The position numbers were made by a program, and so were the translations under genes. This document shows, one piece after another, positions 25,408 to 34,389 of a stretch of DNA of 64,000 nucleotides (its first letter is position 1; the number at the start of each line of letters is the position of its first letter). The stretch is taken from the NCBI GenBank assembly GCA_017408025.1, contig JAFQVJ010000030.1:1-64000 (forward strand), written 5' to 3'. The notes under the pieces were generated by a model, which was not told the DNA's origin, did not search any database, and was given only the letters and a program-made list of their open reading frames with translations. The DNA comes from Lachnospiraceae bacterium. GTDB lineage: Bacteria; Bacillota; Clostridia; Lachnospirales; Lachnospiraceae.

Positions 25408-25465
25408 AAAAAAAGTGCCAGAGTGGTTGATTTGAAAAAATATCAACCACTCTGGCACTTTTTTT
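25408..25465. terminator. Perfect 24-bp terminator hairpin
   Basis: AAAAAAAGTGCCAGAGTGG plus TTGAT (25408-25431) is fully complementary to 25442-25465, around a 10-nt loop. The nearest upstream plus-strand gene is the regulator ending at 25193, so its mRNA would run antisense across the whole small-peptide gene before ending here. On the minus strand it stops transcripts before they enter the peptide gene. Confidence 0.9.
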
Positions 25466-25544
25466 AAGGTGAATGTTGTGTTACGATGCAAATATAAGAT
25501 GTGCACATGGGGATTAAATTTTTTGGTAGTGTAAAGGAGGCTAT

Positions 25545-25994
25545 ATGAAAAAGATATTAAGAAAAATGGTGGCGGTTATGTGTGTGGTGATTGTTTCACT
25601 AACATCAGTAGGAATTGTAGAAACACATGCAAAAACAACGTTGATTCAGGAGGAGATAGGTTCTTCAAGGTTTAAGGATGACTGGAAAAAGGTATCATAT
25701 CTGTATTTAAATAATGGGACGATTGTAGCAAAATTAATCTACGGGTTTGATACTGTATGGATTGATGAGGACTATACTCGAGGAATATCGTATGAAGCAT
25801 ATGCGACCTCAAGCATAAAAAGAAACGGGTACGATGATGACTATGTAAGTGATGATGGAAGAAAGGGAATAGGGACATATTCTGAAACTGAGATTGCACA
25901 TAAAAAAGATTCAGTGTACTATAGGCTTGTGCAAACAGCAACATATACGATTAGTAATATTAATTGTAAAACATATAGTTTACCAGTGAATTAG
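25545..25994 (+). CDS. Secreted protein, candidate lactococcin-972-like product
   Basis: A 149-residue protein with a Sec signal peptide (MKKILRKMVAVMCVVIVSLT, probable cleavage after THA near residue 29). The mature part is polar, Tyr-rich and predicted beta, ending IAHKKDSVYYRLVQTATYT and a short tail with one Cys. GGAGG precedes the ATG. Two genes downstream match the membrane protein and ABC ATPase that accompany lactococcin 972-type bacteriocins, hence the call. It is longer than lactococcin 972 (91 residues) and similarity by eye is weak. Confidence 0.5.
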   Translation: MKKILRKMVAVMCVVIVSLTSVGIVETHAKTTLIQEEIGSSRFKDDWKKVSYLYLNNGTIVAKLIYGFDTVWIDEDYTRGISYEAYATSSIKRNGYDDDYVSDDGRKGIGTYSETEIAHKKDSVYYRLVQTATYTISNINCKTYSLPVN

Positions 25995-26038
25995 TAAACA
26001 GACATGGTAACTATGAGATTAGATATGAGGAGATAATG

Positions 26039-27997
26039 ATGAAAAGGATAAAATGGTGTGTTGGAATACTTATGATTTCATTAGCACTTATGCTTGGTTC
26101 AGAATTATATCAGAATTATCTTAAAACATTTACAAATCAGTTCTACTATTTTGAAGTGAATGAGCCAATGTTAAAAGAAGAGGCTTGTGAAAAAGTAGAG
26201 GAGATTGCAAAGCAAAATAATGTGGGAGTTTTTGCTGTATCTATATTTACAGATACAGCTTTTTCCTGTGAAGTAAAAATATACACAACAGAAGAGGCTA
26301 AAGAGACATTTGAAAAATATTATTTAGAAGAGGGAGTCAAAAAGAGCCTATTCTCGGGAAATGTAACCATTATGTATAAAAATTTCTCTGAATTAAAGGA
26401 CGTTGTTTCGGCTTCACAAAGATATTATTTTGTTGGATCGCAGGAGGAAACAACAACTATTAAAAAAAATCTTGGTGAACAGTATGATGTGTCTAGGTTT
26501 GTGAGGATAGAGCAACAGGACGAGTTTGATTTTCTTATATGGGCAGTATGGGGCTTGGTTTATGCAATATTACTTATGCTTACATTGTTTGACATAAAAT
26601 TGCAGTCAAAGGAAAATTTTATTCAGATGTCAATGGGGGTACCTTGTAAAAAGCTTATAGCAAAGAATGTTTTGAGTGATGCGTGTGTATTCAGTTTCTC
26701 ATTTGGTATAATAGGCTTGTTGCTGAGTAATCTAATAAATTTGGAGTACAGATGGCAAGAGTTACTTGTAATGTTTGGGATATTTCTTGTATTTAACAGT
26801 TTTTTATATTTGAAAATGTTTAAATATGATTATAAACAGGTGCTGTACGGTGCAGTTATAAATTATAAAACTTTGGGTAATTGTTATATATTAAAAGCAA
26901 TTTCTATGATAATAGCAATAATTACTTTGGCGGTAAGTATGGAGCTTATAGCTGAAAATACACATTATCTTGACATGTATGAAGAGATAGAAAAATATGG
27001 GCAATATTATTATTTGACGGTAAAAGCTGATACTTCAATGGCTACGGATGAAAATGAAGGCTCCGATATACAGCAGGACACAGAATGTAGAATATTTTAT
27101 GATTATTACAAACAGGGCAAGGTGGCATTAGATATCAACATGATAGTTGAAAATGATGATAGCCCAATAATTTCGATTAATCAATATACTGTCGGAGTTC
27201 CAAAGTTTATAAGTGATGTGGTAAAAGACGATTTTGTTGGATATTATATTTTTATTCCAAAGGAACAGGAAAATGAAAAAAATCTGGCAGAGGATGTATA
27301 TATAAGGACGGTATTAAGCTTTGAGGGCTTTGTGGAACAGGTAGATTATGAAGCAATTATATATGAAGAAGATATAGACATGCTTTACTTTGACAACAGA
27401 GAGGTGTCGGACCTTGAGTTTGGATTTGATAAAGAGAGTAATCCAATTATAGTATATTTTAGCAATATGGAAGAATGTACAGATTATAAATTTGATGATG
27501 TATATTATGTTCATGATAGTATTATGTATAGATTTACAGAGGATGATATAGAGCAGCTTAAAGAAACATATAATCTTCGGGAAGTTAAGGTTACAAAGGT
27601 AACTGAACAATGTGAGCAATACAAGGCTTCATTTTTACGAAAAGTATTGATTGTGACAGTTATCAGTGCCTTTATGATGCTGTTAGAAATGATTATAATG
27701 ATGACAATTATACGAACAGAGTATGTTGTAAATGCAAGAGAACTGGCAGTAAAGAAAGTTTTAGGGTATAGTATTTGGAAAAAAAACAGAGAATTAATTC
27801 TATTAAATTTATTTTCTGCTATGATTGCCCTCACAACTATGATGGTCATACATTTTATGTATAATGTACTAACTCTGAAATCTATATGCGTTTCTGGAAC
27901 TATAATTTATTTGCTGGAACAGATATTTATGATTTATTACATAAATAGGATTGAACGGGTGAATGTTTCAAAAATATTGAAAGGAGGCAGTCTATGA
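26039..27997 (+). CDS. Bacteriocin-associated integral membrane protein (DUF1430-like)
   Basis: A 652-residue protein with one N-terminal membrane helix, an extracellular domain, four further helices between about residues 165 and 305, a second soluble domain (about 305-535) and three C-terminal helices. This FtsX-like, seven-or-more-helix layout matches the family named for lactococcin 972-type clusters (immunity or export). The ATG at 26039 is better spaced from GAGGAG than the one at 26036. Its stop overlaps the ATPase start (ATGA). Confidence 0.7.
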   Translation: MKRIKWCVGILMISLALMLGSELYQNYLKTFTNQFYYFEVNEPMLKEEACEKVEEIAKQNNVGVFAVSIFTDTAFSCEVKIYTTEEAKETFEKYYLEEGVKKSLFSGNVTIMYKNFSELKDVVSASQRYYFVGSQEETTTIKKNLGEQYDVSRFVRIEQQDEFDFLIWAVWGLVYAILLMLTLFDIKLQSKENFIQMSMGVPCKKLIAKNVLSDACVFSFSFGIIGLLLSNLINLEYRWQELLVMFGIFLVFNSFLYLKMFKYDYKQVLYGAVINYKTLGNCYILKAISMIIAIITLAVSMELIAENTHYLDMYEEIEKYGQYYYLTVKADTSMATDENEGSDIQQDTECRIFYDYYKQGKVALDINMIVENDDSPIISINQYTVGVPKFISDVVKDDFVGYYIFIPKEQENEKNLAEDVYIRTVLSFEGFVEQVDYEAIIYEEDIDMLYFDNREVSDLEFGFDKESNPIIVYFSNMEECTDYKFDDVYYVHDSIMYRFTEDDIEQLKETYNLREVKVTKVTEQCEQYKASFLRKVLIVTVISAFMMLLEMIIMMTIIRTEYVVNARELAVKKVLGYSIWKKNRELILLNLFSAMIALTTMMVIHFMYNVLTLKSICVSGTIIYLLEQIFMIYYINRIERVNVSKILKGGSL

Positions 27998-28602
27998 TAG
28001 AAATAAAAAATCTTTCAAAGAGTTTTGGTGAAAAAGTTGTATTTAGGGAATTCTCATTGAAAATAGAAGATGGTGAATTTGTTGTGTTCGCAGGAAATAG
28101 TGGATGCGGTAAAACGACACTTTTAAATATTATTGGTGCATTGGAAAAACCGGATGATGGACAGGTTTTAGTAGATGGACAGGATATTTATAAAATCAAA
28201 AAGACAGAAGATTATTTTACATACAAGGTAGGATTTCTGTTTCAAAATTTTGCCTTGATAGAGAACAAAACTGTTAGAAAGAACCTTGAGTATGTGCAGA
28301 AGAAAGCAAGAACAGATATATCTGTGGAGGAAGCTTTAAAAAGGGTTGGAATTGAAGACAAGATAGATACATTGGTATATAAATTGTCAGGTGGCGAACA
28401 GCAGAGAGTAGCATTGGCACGGCTTATGTACAAAAAATGTGATATTGTATTGGCTGATGAACCGACGGGCTCACTTGATGCTCAAAATGCAAAAATAGTT
28501 ATAGATTTTTTGCATGACTTAAATAAGCAGGGTAAGACTATTGTTTTAGTTACACATGATGAAAAAATAATCAACAGTGAAGAGAAGGTGGTATGGTTAT
28601 GA
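27994..28602 (+). CDS. ABC transporter ATP-binding protein, lactococcin-972 export type
   Basis: A 202-residue compact ATPase. Walker A is GNSGCGKTT, the Q-loop is in FLFQNFALIENKTVRKNL, the signature is LSGGEQQRVALARLM, Walker B is DIVLADEPTGSLD and the H-loop is in VTHDE. The short length and the LIENKTV stretch fit the bacteriocin-export (LolD/MacB-like) group. AAAGGAGG lies before the start. It is translationally coupled with the membrane protein before it and the anchored protein after it. Confidence 0.85.
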   Translation: MIEIKNLSKSFGEKVVFREFSLKIEDGEFVVFAGNSGCGKTTLLNIIGALEKPDDGQVLVDGQDIYKIKKTEDYFTYKVGFLFQNFALIENKTVRKNLEYVQKKARTDISVEEALKRVGIEDKIDTLVYKLSGGEQQRVALARLMYKKCDIVLADEPTGSLDAQNAKIVIDFLHDLNKQGKTIVLVTHDEKIINSEEKVVWL

Positions 28603-29141
28603 GCGAGAAAAAAGGTATATGGAAGAAACTTATAATAATGGCAATTGTTATAATAACCGTATTTGGGGCTATAAATGCCGTTTGGTATTTTGGATTAAAA
28701 GTCAGATATAACAAAATAGAGAAAAAATTAGCTGAATGTGAGACCGTAACCATATTTGGTACAGAGGATGTTGGTGTATTATATAATGGTTGTGTAGTAG
28801 GAGTGAAACAGCCAAGCTATATACAGAATGGGGGATTTGTTACTTTTACGGATATTAAAGAGTATGAACCCTTTATTAACATTGGGCAAAGTGAAATAGT
28901 AGAAGAAGATGATATAAGTGTTACATTAATGTATTGGCCACAGATATTCGGAGATGACAGATATGGCGTAGATATATGTCAAGGCGATGTATGGGAACAG
29001 ATATATATCGATAAAGATGGAAACTATGTGAGTTTAGAGGATGCGGATGAGGAGATGGATGAATATCTTCAATCTCTTTTGGATGAATATAGAGGAGAGA
29101 TAGATGAATTATTAAATGTGGCTAAAAAGCTAATTGAATAG
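28599..29141 (+). CDS. Membrane-anchored accessory protein of the secretion cassette
   Basis: A 180-residue protein with a basic start (MSEKKGIWKK), one membrane helix at about residues 11-32 and a soluble acidic domain likely outside the cell. The start at 28599 overlaps the ATPase stop as ATGA and is well spaced from AAGGTGG; the ATG at 28593 is too close. I do not recognise a family. Position suggests an immunity or accessory role for the secreted product, which is inference. Confidence 0.6.
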   Translation: MSEKKGIWKKLIIMAIVIITVFGAINAVWYFGLKVRYNKIEKKLAECETVTIFGTEDVGVLYNGCVVGVKQPSYIQNGGFVTFTDIKEYEPFINIGQSEIVEEDDISVTLMYWPQIFGDDRYGVDICQGDVWEQIYIDKDGNYVSLEDADEEMDEYLQSLLDEYRGEIDELLNVAKKLIE

Positions 29142-29147
29142 AGTAAC

Positions 29148-29188
29148 AAAAAAAGAATTGCTCATGCAGGCATGGCAATTCTTTTTTT
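29148..29188. terminator. Bidirectional terminator
   Basis: AAAAAAAGAATTGC pairs with GCAATTCTTTTTTT around a 13-nt loop. It serves the secretion cassette on the plus strand and prs on the minus strand. Confidence 0.9.
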
Positions 29189-29212
29189 ATTATATATATG
29201 GTTTTGTATCTA

Positions 29213-30397
29213 TTAGTCTAAATGTCCACCATTAGCCTTGTACTTCTCCACAACCTTGTGGATTCTTCCAACTGGATTCAAAAGTTCGCTGATAGAACCG
29301 TCATGGTTAAGTGTGTCGATAATAAGAGCAATGTATTTGCTCATATCGCAGTTTACATACCAAGGCTTTGTCAGAAGCTCTGGTGTCTGATATACAAGAT
29401 TTGTTGTAAGGACTCTGTCTATGATACCATTTTCATATGCTTCATCAAATTTTGAAAGACCATTTGTGAAAAGACCAAAAGTTGTAGCGATGAATACCTT
29501 TCTGGCCTTTCTAGCCTTGAGCTCTTTTGCAACATCGATAGCACTCTCACCTGATGAAATCATATCGTCGATAATGATAACATCCTTGCCATCAACAGAA
29601 GAACCAAGGAATTCATGAGCAACGATAGGATTACGTCCGTTGATGATAGTAGAGTAGTCACGTCTCTTGTAGAACATACCCATGTCAAGACCAAGTACGT
29701 TTGCAAGGTAAACGGCACGACTTGTACCACCTTCATCAGGAGATATAACCATCATATGCTTAGAATCTATCTGAAGGTCAGGCTCTGCATGAAGAAGACC
29801 TTTGATGAACTGATATGCAGGCTGAACAGTTTCAAATCCCTTTAATGGAATAGCGTTCTGAACTCTTGGGTCATGAGCATCGAAAGTAATGATATTGTCA
29901 ACGCCCATGCTTGTAAGCTCCTGAAGAGCTAAAGCGCAATCCAAAGATTCACGTCCTGTTCTCTTGTGCTGTCTGCTCTCGTAGAGGAAAGGCATGATAA
30001 CAGTGATTCTACGAGCCTTGCCACCTACTGCTGCGATGATACGCTTTAAATCCTGATAGTGATCATCAGGAGACATGTGATTCTCGTATCCGCAAAGTGA
30101 ATATGTCATAGAGTAGTTGCTGACATCTACCATAAGGTATAAATCATCACCTCTTACAGACTGATTGATGATACCTTTTGCTTCACCTGAACCAAATCTT
30201 GGAACCTGTGCTTTAACAAGGTATGAATCCTTCTGATAACCTGAGAATGCAATAGTGTGTGTATGTTCACCAGTACGGTCTTTACGCCACTCTGCGATGT
30301 AGTTGTCAACCTTCTGTCCTAATGCCTTGCAGCTCTCCATGGCCACAATGCCTAAAGGTCCTACAGGTATGGTTTCTAAGTTCTTTTCTTCTGGCAT
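29213..30397 (-). CDS. prs: Ribose-phosphate pyrophosphokinase family protein
   Basis: A 394-residue PRPP-synthetase-like protein. It has the ATP-site segment MPFLYESRQHKRTGRESLDC, FDAHDPRVQNAIP and the PRPP loop VIIIDDMISSGESAIDVA. It is about 80 residues longer than classical Prs (about 315), with extra N-terminal sequence and insertions that I associate with a clostridial variant. The start at 30397 is set by GGAGG nine bases upstream; an earlier in-frame ATG lacks a site. Product PRPP feeds the purA and hpt purine routes and the NAD salvage genes seen elsewhere in the window. Confidence 0.88.
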   Translation of the reverse strand: MPEEKNLETIPVGPLGIVAMESCKALGQKVDNYIAEWRKDRTGEHTHTIAFSGYQKDSYLVKAQVPRFGSGEAKGIINQSVRGDDLYLMVDVSNYSMTYSLCGYENHMSPDDHYQDLKRIIAAVGGKARRITVIMPFLYESRQHKRTGRESLDCALALQELTSMGVDNIITFDAHDPRVQNAIPLKGFETVQPAYQFIKGLLHAEPDLQIDSKHMMVISPDEGGTSRAVYLANVLGLDMGMFYKRRDYSTIINGRNPIVAHEFLGSSVDGKDVIIIDDMISSGESAIDVAKELKARKARKVFIATTFGLFTNGLSKFDEAYENGIIDRVLTTNLVYQTPELLTKPWYVNCDMSKYIALIIDTLNHDGSISELLNPVGRIHKVVEKYKANGGHLD

Positions 30398-30438
30398 GTC
30401 AGATAACCTCCGTTTAATCGTTTGTTTTTGTCGCATTA

Positions 30439-30467
30439 TTTATAACATTAACTTTTGTGATAGTCAA
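30439..30467 (-). promoter_or_regulatory. Promoter of prs
   Basis: On the minus strand TTGACT, 17 bp, TATAAA, about 40 bases before the start codon. Confidence 0.7.
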
Positions 30468-30571
30468 TCTACAAAGTGATAATACCAATTATCAAACATT
30501 GTACAAAACTATCAAAAAGAATATTATTGATAAAATTTATCCCATAACAATCTAAAAAAGCAATTTTAAGT

Positions 30572-31567
30572 TTATCTAAGCTTCATTCTCAAATCCTCAC
30601 CATATATCTTCAATAATGTGTAATTGCTTGTAATGCGTGAAAATACTCGCTCAGAATAGTTTGCCCTCAATTCGGCTAATGAGAGATTTGTTGAGATGAT
30701 AACTGACTTTTGTCTCAAATGTCTCTCATTTATGCAATTGAATAATGAAGAGGCGGTGAAGGAATTGACAAGCTCAGTTCCCAAATCATCTATAATAAGC
30801 AAATCGCAATCATGGAGATTGGATGCCAGATCAGATGATGGTGCAGCATTGTCGTTGCTACGTTTGAACGTGTTCCCTGCTAGTATTTCAAAGAGCCTGA
30901 TAGCAGATACATATATAACTGAATGTGAACTGTCTATTAACTCTTTTGCAACGCAGTTGGTAAGGAATGTCTTTCCAACTCCTGTGGCGCCATATAGATA
31001 GAGATTTCTATATTCGTTATCAAATTCATCAATGAAGGTACGACAGGTTTTTACAACATTGTGCATATTTTCTAAGGCTGTCATACCTGTAGCAGCATCC
31101 TTTGTAGTATTGTCGTAGTGAGAGAATGAAAATGAATCAAAATTCTCTCGCTTCAAAACATCCTTGATGTTAGATTGCTGATATAATATCTCTATAATAG
31201 CATTTTTAAGACAATGGCATTTATTGTGCCCGTCGTAACCGGTATCCTTGCATGTGTTACAGGTGTATCTCATGCTAAGATAATCTTCTGGATAACCGTT
31301 AGAGCGCAAAATGGAAGCCTTTTCTTGCGAAAGGGCTTCGATCTCTTTTTTAATGTCTTTTATACCCAAAGTATTCCCTGTATTATCTAGTAGCATACGT
31401 TTAGCTCCAGCTACAGATATAGAGGAAATAGAATCATTAATCTCTTTGATACGTGGTATTTTGTTGTAGATTTCTCTTACTCGCTCATCAAGATCACGCT
31501 TATGGTTAAGCCTAACCCTGTCGTATTCTCTCATGATGGCATCGTATTGTGATGTGTTAAGTCCCAC
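30572..31567 (-). CDS. DnaC/DnaI-type helicase loader ATPase
   Basis: A 331-residue AAA+ protein starting with GTG behind AAGGAG. The N-terminal helical part leads to a zinc motif (CNTCKDTGY then CHC). The ATPase part has Walker A LYGATGVGKTFL, Walker B LLIIDDLGTE and sensor 1 VIISTNLS. It would load DnaB onto DNA. It starts three bases after the DnaD-like gene, matching the dnaB-dnaI type pairing of Firmicutes. Confidence 0.9.
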   Translation of the reverse strand: MGLNTSQYDAIMREYDRVRLNHKRDLDERVREIYNKIPRIKEINDSISSISVAGAKRMLLDNTGNTLGIKDIKKEIEALSQEKASILRSNGYPEDYLSMRYTCNTCKDTGYDGHNKCHCLKNAIIEILYQQSNIKDVLKRENFDSFSFSHYDNTTKDAATGMTALENMHNVVKTCRTFIDEFDNEYRNLYLYGATGVGKTFLTNCVAKELIDSSHSVIYVSAIRLFEILAGNTFKRSNDNAAPSSDLASNLHDCDLLIIDDLGTELVNSFTASSLFNCINERHLRQKSVIISTNLSLAELRANYSERVFSRITSNYTLLKIYGEDLRMKLR

Positions 31568-31570
31568 GAG

Positions 31571-32665
31571 TTATCTCCTTCTAAGTAAATCACGCTCCAG
31601 TGCAGCATAGTCGTAGTCTCTCTGAGAAGAGAAGCTGTTGAAGCTGTTTTTTGAAGTCTGCTTTGCAGATATAGATTCCTTTGCTCTTGTCTCATGTATT
31701 GCATCGAGAGACTTGATGTCAGAAGGTGTTTTAACGCCATTTTTTAGCCATCTTTGAAGTATAGAATCTGCATACTGGAAGCTTGGCTGGTGAATGGTAT
31801 TTATAGTACGGTTGCATGCATCAAGAATCATATCCATTGAAAAACCATAATCATTTGTCCATTTTACAATAAATTCTTTTTCTGATGTACCCGGGTTTCT
31901 TCCCTGAAGTCCAAACGCCTGCAATACGGGATAGCAGTTATTGGTAAATGTAGCTACCTTAGCCTTGGCATCGGTAACAGTTTCAATATTTTCACTTGCC
32001 CATTCAATAGCAACCTTCTCTATGTAGCGTATGGTCTTGTGACCATTTGATACGCAGTACTCTATAAGATATTCTATAAGCTCAACAGAGAAACCAAGAC
32101 CATCATAGAAGTAGAGGATAGTATTTGTCTCTGCAGGTGAAAATGTTTTTTCTAAATATGTCTGAGCTACATATAACAATTCCTTGATATCTTCGTCCGA
32201 AGTAAACTTGGTAAGCTCCGTAGCTGTAAATTCTCTCTTTACAGGAACATCATCGGATATACCTGTTGGGGCAGCAGTAAGCATCTTATCCTGCTTTGGT
32301 GTTGCAGTGGTATGTGTCTGCTGGGTAGCCTCAGGGACAATCTTAAATGATATAGGTAAATCCTTTCTCAAGTCGTTAATAACAATTCTTGTGATGTTCT
32401 TACCTGACCTATCATAATCTAATCCAAGTACTCTTGACTGTTCCCAATATTTTAAAGCACGAGTCACATCTGCACCTGTAAGCTCAAGGGCATCAGCTAT
32501 AGAATCTGCGGAAAGCTCTGAATCAGCTTTGGTGCTCAGACGAAGAATGTAAAGGTAAACCTTGACATATTCTCCATTTGCTCGTGGCATGTATTCATCC
32601 AGAAATAAATTTGAAATTAGTGTAACGTCCGCTAAGGGACTTTTTTCCAATGATATCTTCTCCAT
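31571..32665 (-). CDS. DnaD-domain replication initiation protein
   Basis: A 364-residue protein. The first 110 residues form a winged-helix-like domain (LISNLFLDEYMPRANGEYVK to VLGLDYDRSGKN). The central and C-terminal parts are DnaD/DnaB2 domains, with YDGLGFSVELIEYLIEYCVS, HKTIRYIEKVAIEWA and the related C-terminal segment near SFQYADSILQRWLKNGV. Such proteins help recruit the helicase-loader complex to DNA. The start at 32665 follows GAGGA; the ATG at 32680 has no spaced site. A promoter and DnaA-box-like repeats lie upstream. Confidence 0.88.
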   Translation of the reverse strand: MEKISLEKSPLADVTLISNLFLDEYMPRANGEYVKVYLYILRLSTKADSELSADSIADALELTGADVTRALKYWEQSRVLGLDYDRSGKNITRIVINDLRKDLPISFKIVPEATQQTHTTATPKQDKMLTAAPTGISDDVPVKREFTATELTKFTSDEDIKELLYVAQTYLEKTFSPAETNTILYFYDGLGFSVELIEYLIEYCVSNGHKTIRYIEKVAIEWASENIETVTDAKAKVATFTNNCYPVLQAFGLQGRNPGTSEKEFIVKWTNDYGFSMDMILDACNRTINTIHQPSFQYADSILQRWLKNGVKTPSDIKSLDAIHETRAKESISAKQTSKNSFNSFSSQRDYDYAALERDLLRRR

Positions 32666-32699
32666 AACTCTTTTCCTCATATATGTTTCGTGTAGACAT

Positions 32700-32727
32700 A
32701 CTATAGCACATTTTTTCTAAGTTTCAA
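32700..32727 (-). promoter_or_regulatory. Promoter of dnaD-dnaC-like operon
   Basis: On the minus strand TTGAAA, 16 bp, TATAGT, about 35 bases before the DnaD-like start. Confidence 0.65.
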
Positions 32728-32775
32728 ATAGAAAAATTCCAGTGTTTTCAAGGAAAACAGCCGTCTTGATGATAA

Positions 32776-32802
32776 AGTGGAAAATGTGGAAAATGTGGAA
32801 AA
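32776..32802 (-). promoter_or_regulatory. Three tandem DnaA-box-like 9-mers
   Basis: On the minus strand TTTTCCACA, TTTTCCACA and TTTTCCACT lie head to tail with no gap. The first two differ from the consensus TTATCCACA at one base. They lie between the murC stop and the promoter of the dnaD-dnaC operon, about 50 bases ahead of its -35 box. Confidence 0.5.
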
Positions 32803-34194
32803 TTAGTTTTTAAGGAGATTATCTCCGATATTTACTACATTTCCTGCTCCCATAGTTATCAACAAATCACCTTTTTTGCAATTTTTTAATAAAAATTTTT
32901 CTATATCTTCAAAACTTGGGAAGTAATATGCTTCCTTTCCAGTTTCTTTAATTGCTTTATAAAGATCCTCAGATGAAATGCCAATGGTATTGACCTCTCT
33001 TGCGGCGTATATGTCAGCCAGTACAACAGCATCGGCAAGGCTTAGAGATTTTACAAAGTCGTTGAAAAATGCCTTTGTGCGAGTGTATGTGTGTGGCTGG
33101 AATACGCACCACAGCTTTTCGTGAGGATAATTTGCTGCAGTTGAGAGTGTTGCGGTGATTTCATCTGGATGATGAGCGTAGTCATCAACAATTGTAACTC
33201 CATTTAAATCACCTTTATATTCAAATCTTCTTGCAGTGCCTGTAAAGGCTTCAAGACCTTTCTTTATGATATCTACGGAAATACCTATAGAAAGGGCTGT
33301 AGCTGCGGCAGCAAGAGCGTTGTATATATTATGAAGACCGATTACCTTTAAACCGATACGAGCAAGGAAATTACCATTATTTACTAGGTCAAAACTTCCG
33401 CAAGCCATGCTATTATAAGTAATATTTGCGGCAGTTACATCGGCTGTACTGTCATTTGCGCTAAAGGTGACCACCCTGCAATTTAAATCGTCTGTGAAAA
33501 ATGAAAGGTTGTCGATGTCTTTGTTAAGTACAACAGTTCCGTCTGTAGGTACAAGCTCCGCAAATTTTTTGAAGGAGTGGCGTATATCGTCAAGATCTTT
33601 GAAGAAATCCATATGGTCCTCGCTGATATTGAGGATAACAGCTGTTGTCGGGCTAAAGGAAAGGAAGCTGTTGGTGTACTCGCAAGCCTCTGTAATCATT
33701 GTGTCTGATTTGCCGATTCGGAGATTTCCATTTATGGAATTCATTATTCCACCAACCAATATAGTTGGGTCAGTTTCAGCTTCTAAAAGTATCTGAGAAA
33801 TCATAGAAGTAGTAGAAGTTTTTCCGTGTGTACCAGATACTCCGATAGCATGTCTGTATTGTTTCATAAGTAATCCGAGAAGCTCGGCTCTTGGAATTGT
33901 CGGAATATTTTTTGTTCTGGAAGCAACCAGCTCTGGGTCACTGTCATTTATGGCAGCAGTATAAACAGTCAAATCTATATCATTAGTAATGTTTGCAGCT
34001 TCTTGAACATATGAAATTTTTACACCGGCGGCTTCTAACTTTTTAGTAAGCTGTGAAGGCGTTGTGTCTGAGCCTGATATGGTGTAACCCTTGGTCAGAA
34101 GAATTTCAGCAAGTCCACTCATGGAAATTCCTCCAATACCTATAAAATGAACCTTATGGATTTTATCAAAATCAATTTTTTTTAAATTGTTCAT
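32803..34194 (-). CDS. murC: UDP-N-acetylmuramate--L-alanine ligase
   Basis: A 463-residue Mur ligase. It begins MNNLKKIDFDKIHKVHFIGI, with the UDP-binding GIGGISMSGLAEIL, the ATP loop GVSGTHGKTSTTSMI, the mid-domain SEDHMDFFKDL and the C-terminal VDDYAHHPDEI. The set fits MurC rather than MurD, E or F. It adds L-Ala to UDP-MurNAc; the MurD2/MurL pair at 43.7-46.5 kb would act next. AGGGAG upstream sets the start. Confidence 0.94.
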   Translation of the reverse strand: MNNLKKIDFDKIHKVHFIGIGGISMSGLAEILLTKGYTISGSDTTPSQLTKKLEAAGVKISYVQEAANITNDIDLTVYTAAINDSDPELVASRTKNIPTIPRAELLGLLMKQYRHAIGVSGTHGKTSTTSMISQILLEAETDPTILVGGIMNSINGNLRIGKSDTMITEACEYTNSFLSFSPTTAVILNISEDHMDFFKDLDDIRHSFKKFAELVPTDGTVVLNKDIDNLSFFTDDLNCRVVTFSANDSTADVTAANITYNSMACGSFDLVNNGNFLARIGLKVIGLHNIYNALAAAATALSIGISVDIIKKGLEAFTGTARRFEYKGDLNGVTIVDDYAHHPDEITATLSTAANYPHEKLWCVFQPHTYTRTKAFFNDFVKSLSLADAVVLADIYAAREVNTIGISSEDLYKAIKETGKEAYYFPSFEDIEKFLLKNCKKGDLLITMGAGNVVNIGDNLLKN

Positions 34195-34245
34195 ACATAT
34201 ACGCTCCCTGAATATAATGTAGCGAGCAATGCTCACTCTATGGTT

Positions 34246-34273
34246 ATTATACACTTTATGGACTAAAAAGCAA
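34246..34273 (-). promoter_or_regulatory. Promoter of murC
   Basis: On the minus strand TTGCTT, 16 bp, TATAAT, about 50 bases before the start. A small inverted repeat (GTGAGCATTGCTCGC) lies in the leader at about 34222-34236. Confidence 0.6.
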
Positions 34274-34329
34274 TAAAGTTGGTGCTTTTTTAACGATGAA
34301 GTCATTGTGGAAATTATTCGACAAAAAAC

Positions 34330-34358
34330 TTCACTTATCTGACATCTTGTGATATAAT
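34330..34358 (+). promoter_or_regulatory. Promoter of glgC-glgD
   Basis: TTCACT, 17 bp, a perfect TATAAT, 31 bases before the GTG start. It is divergent from the murC promoter. Confidence 0.65.
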
Positions 34359-34389
34359 AAACCTATATAATATACAACGAGGTGATAGC

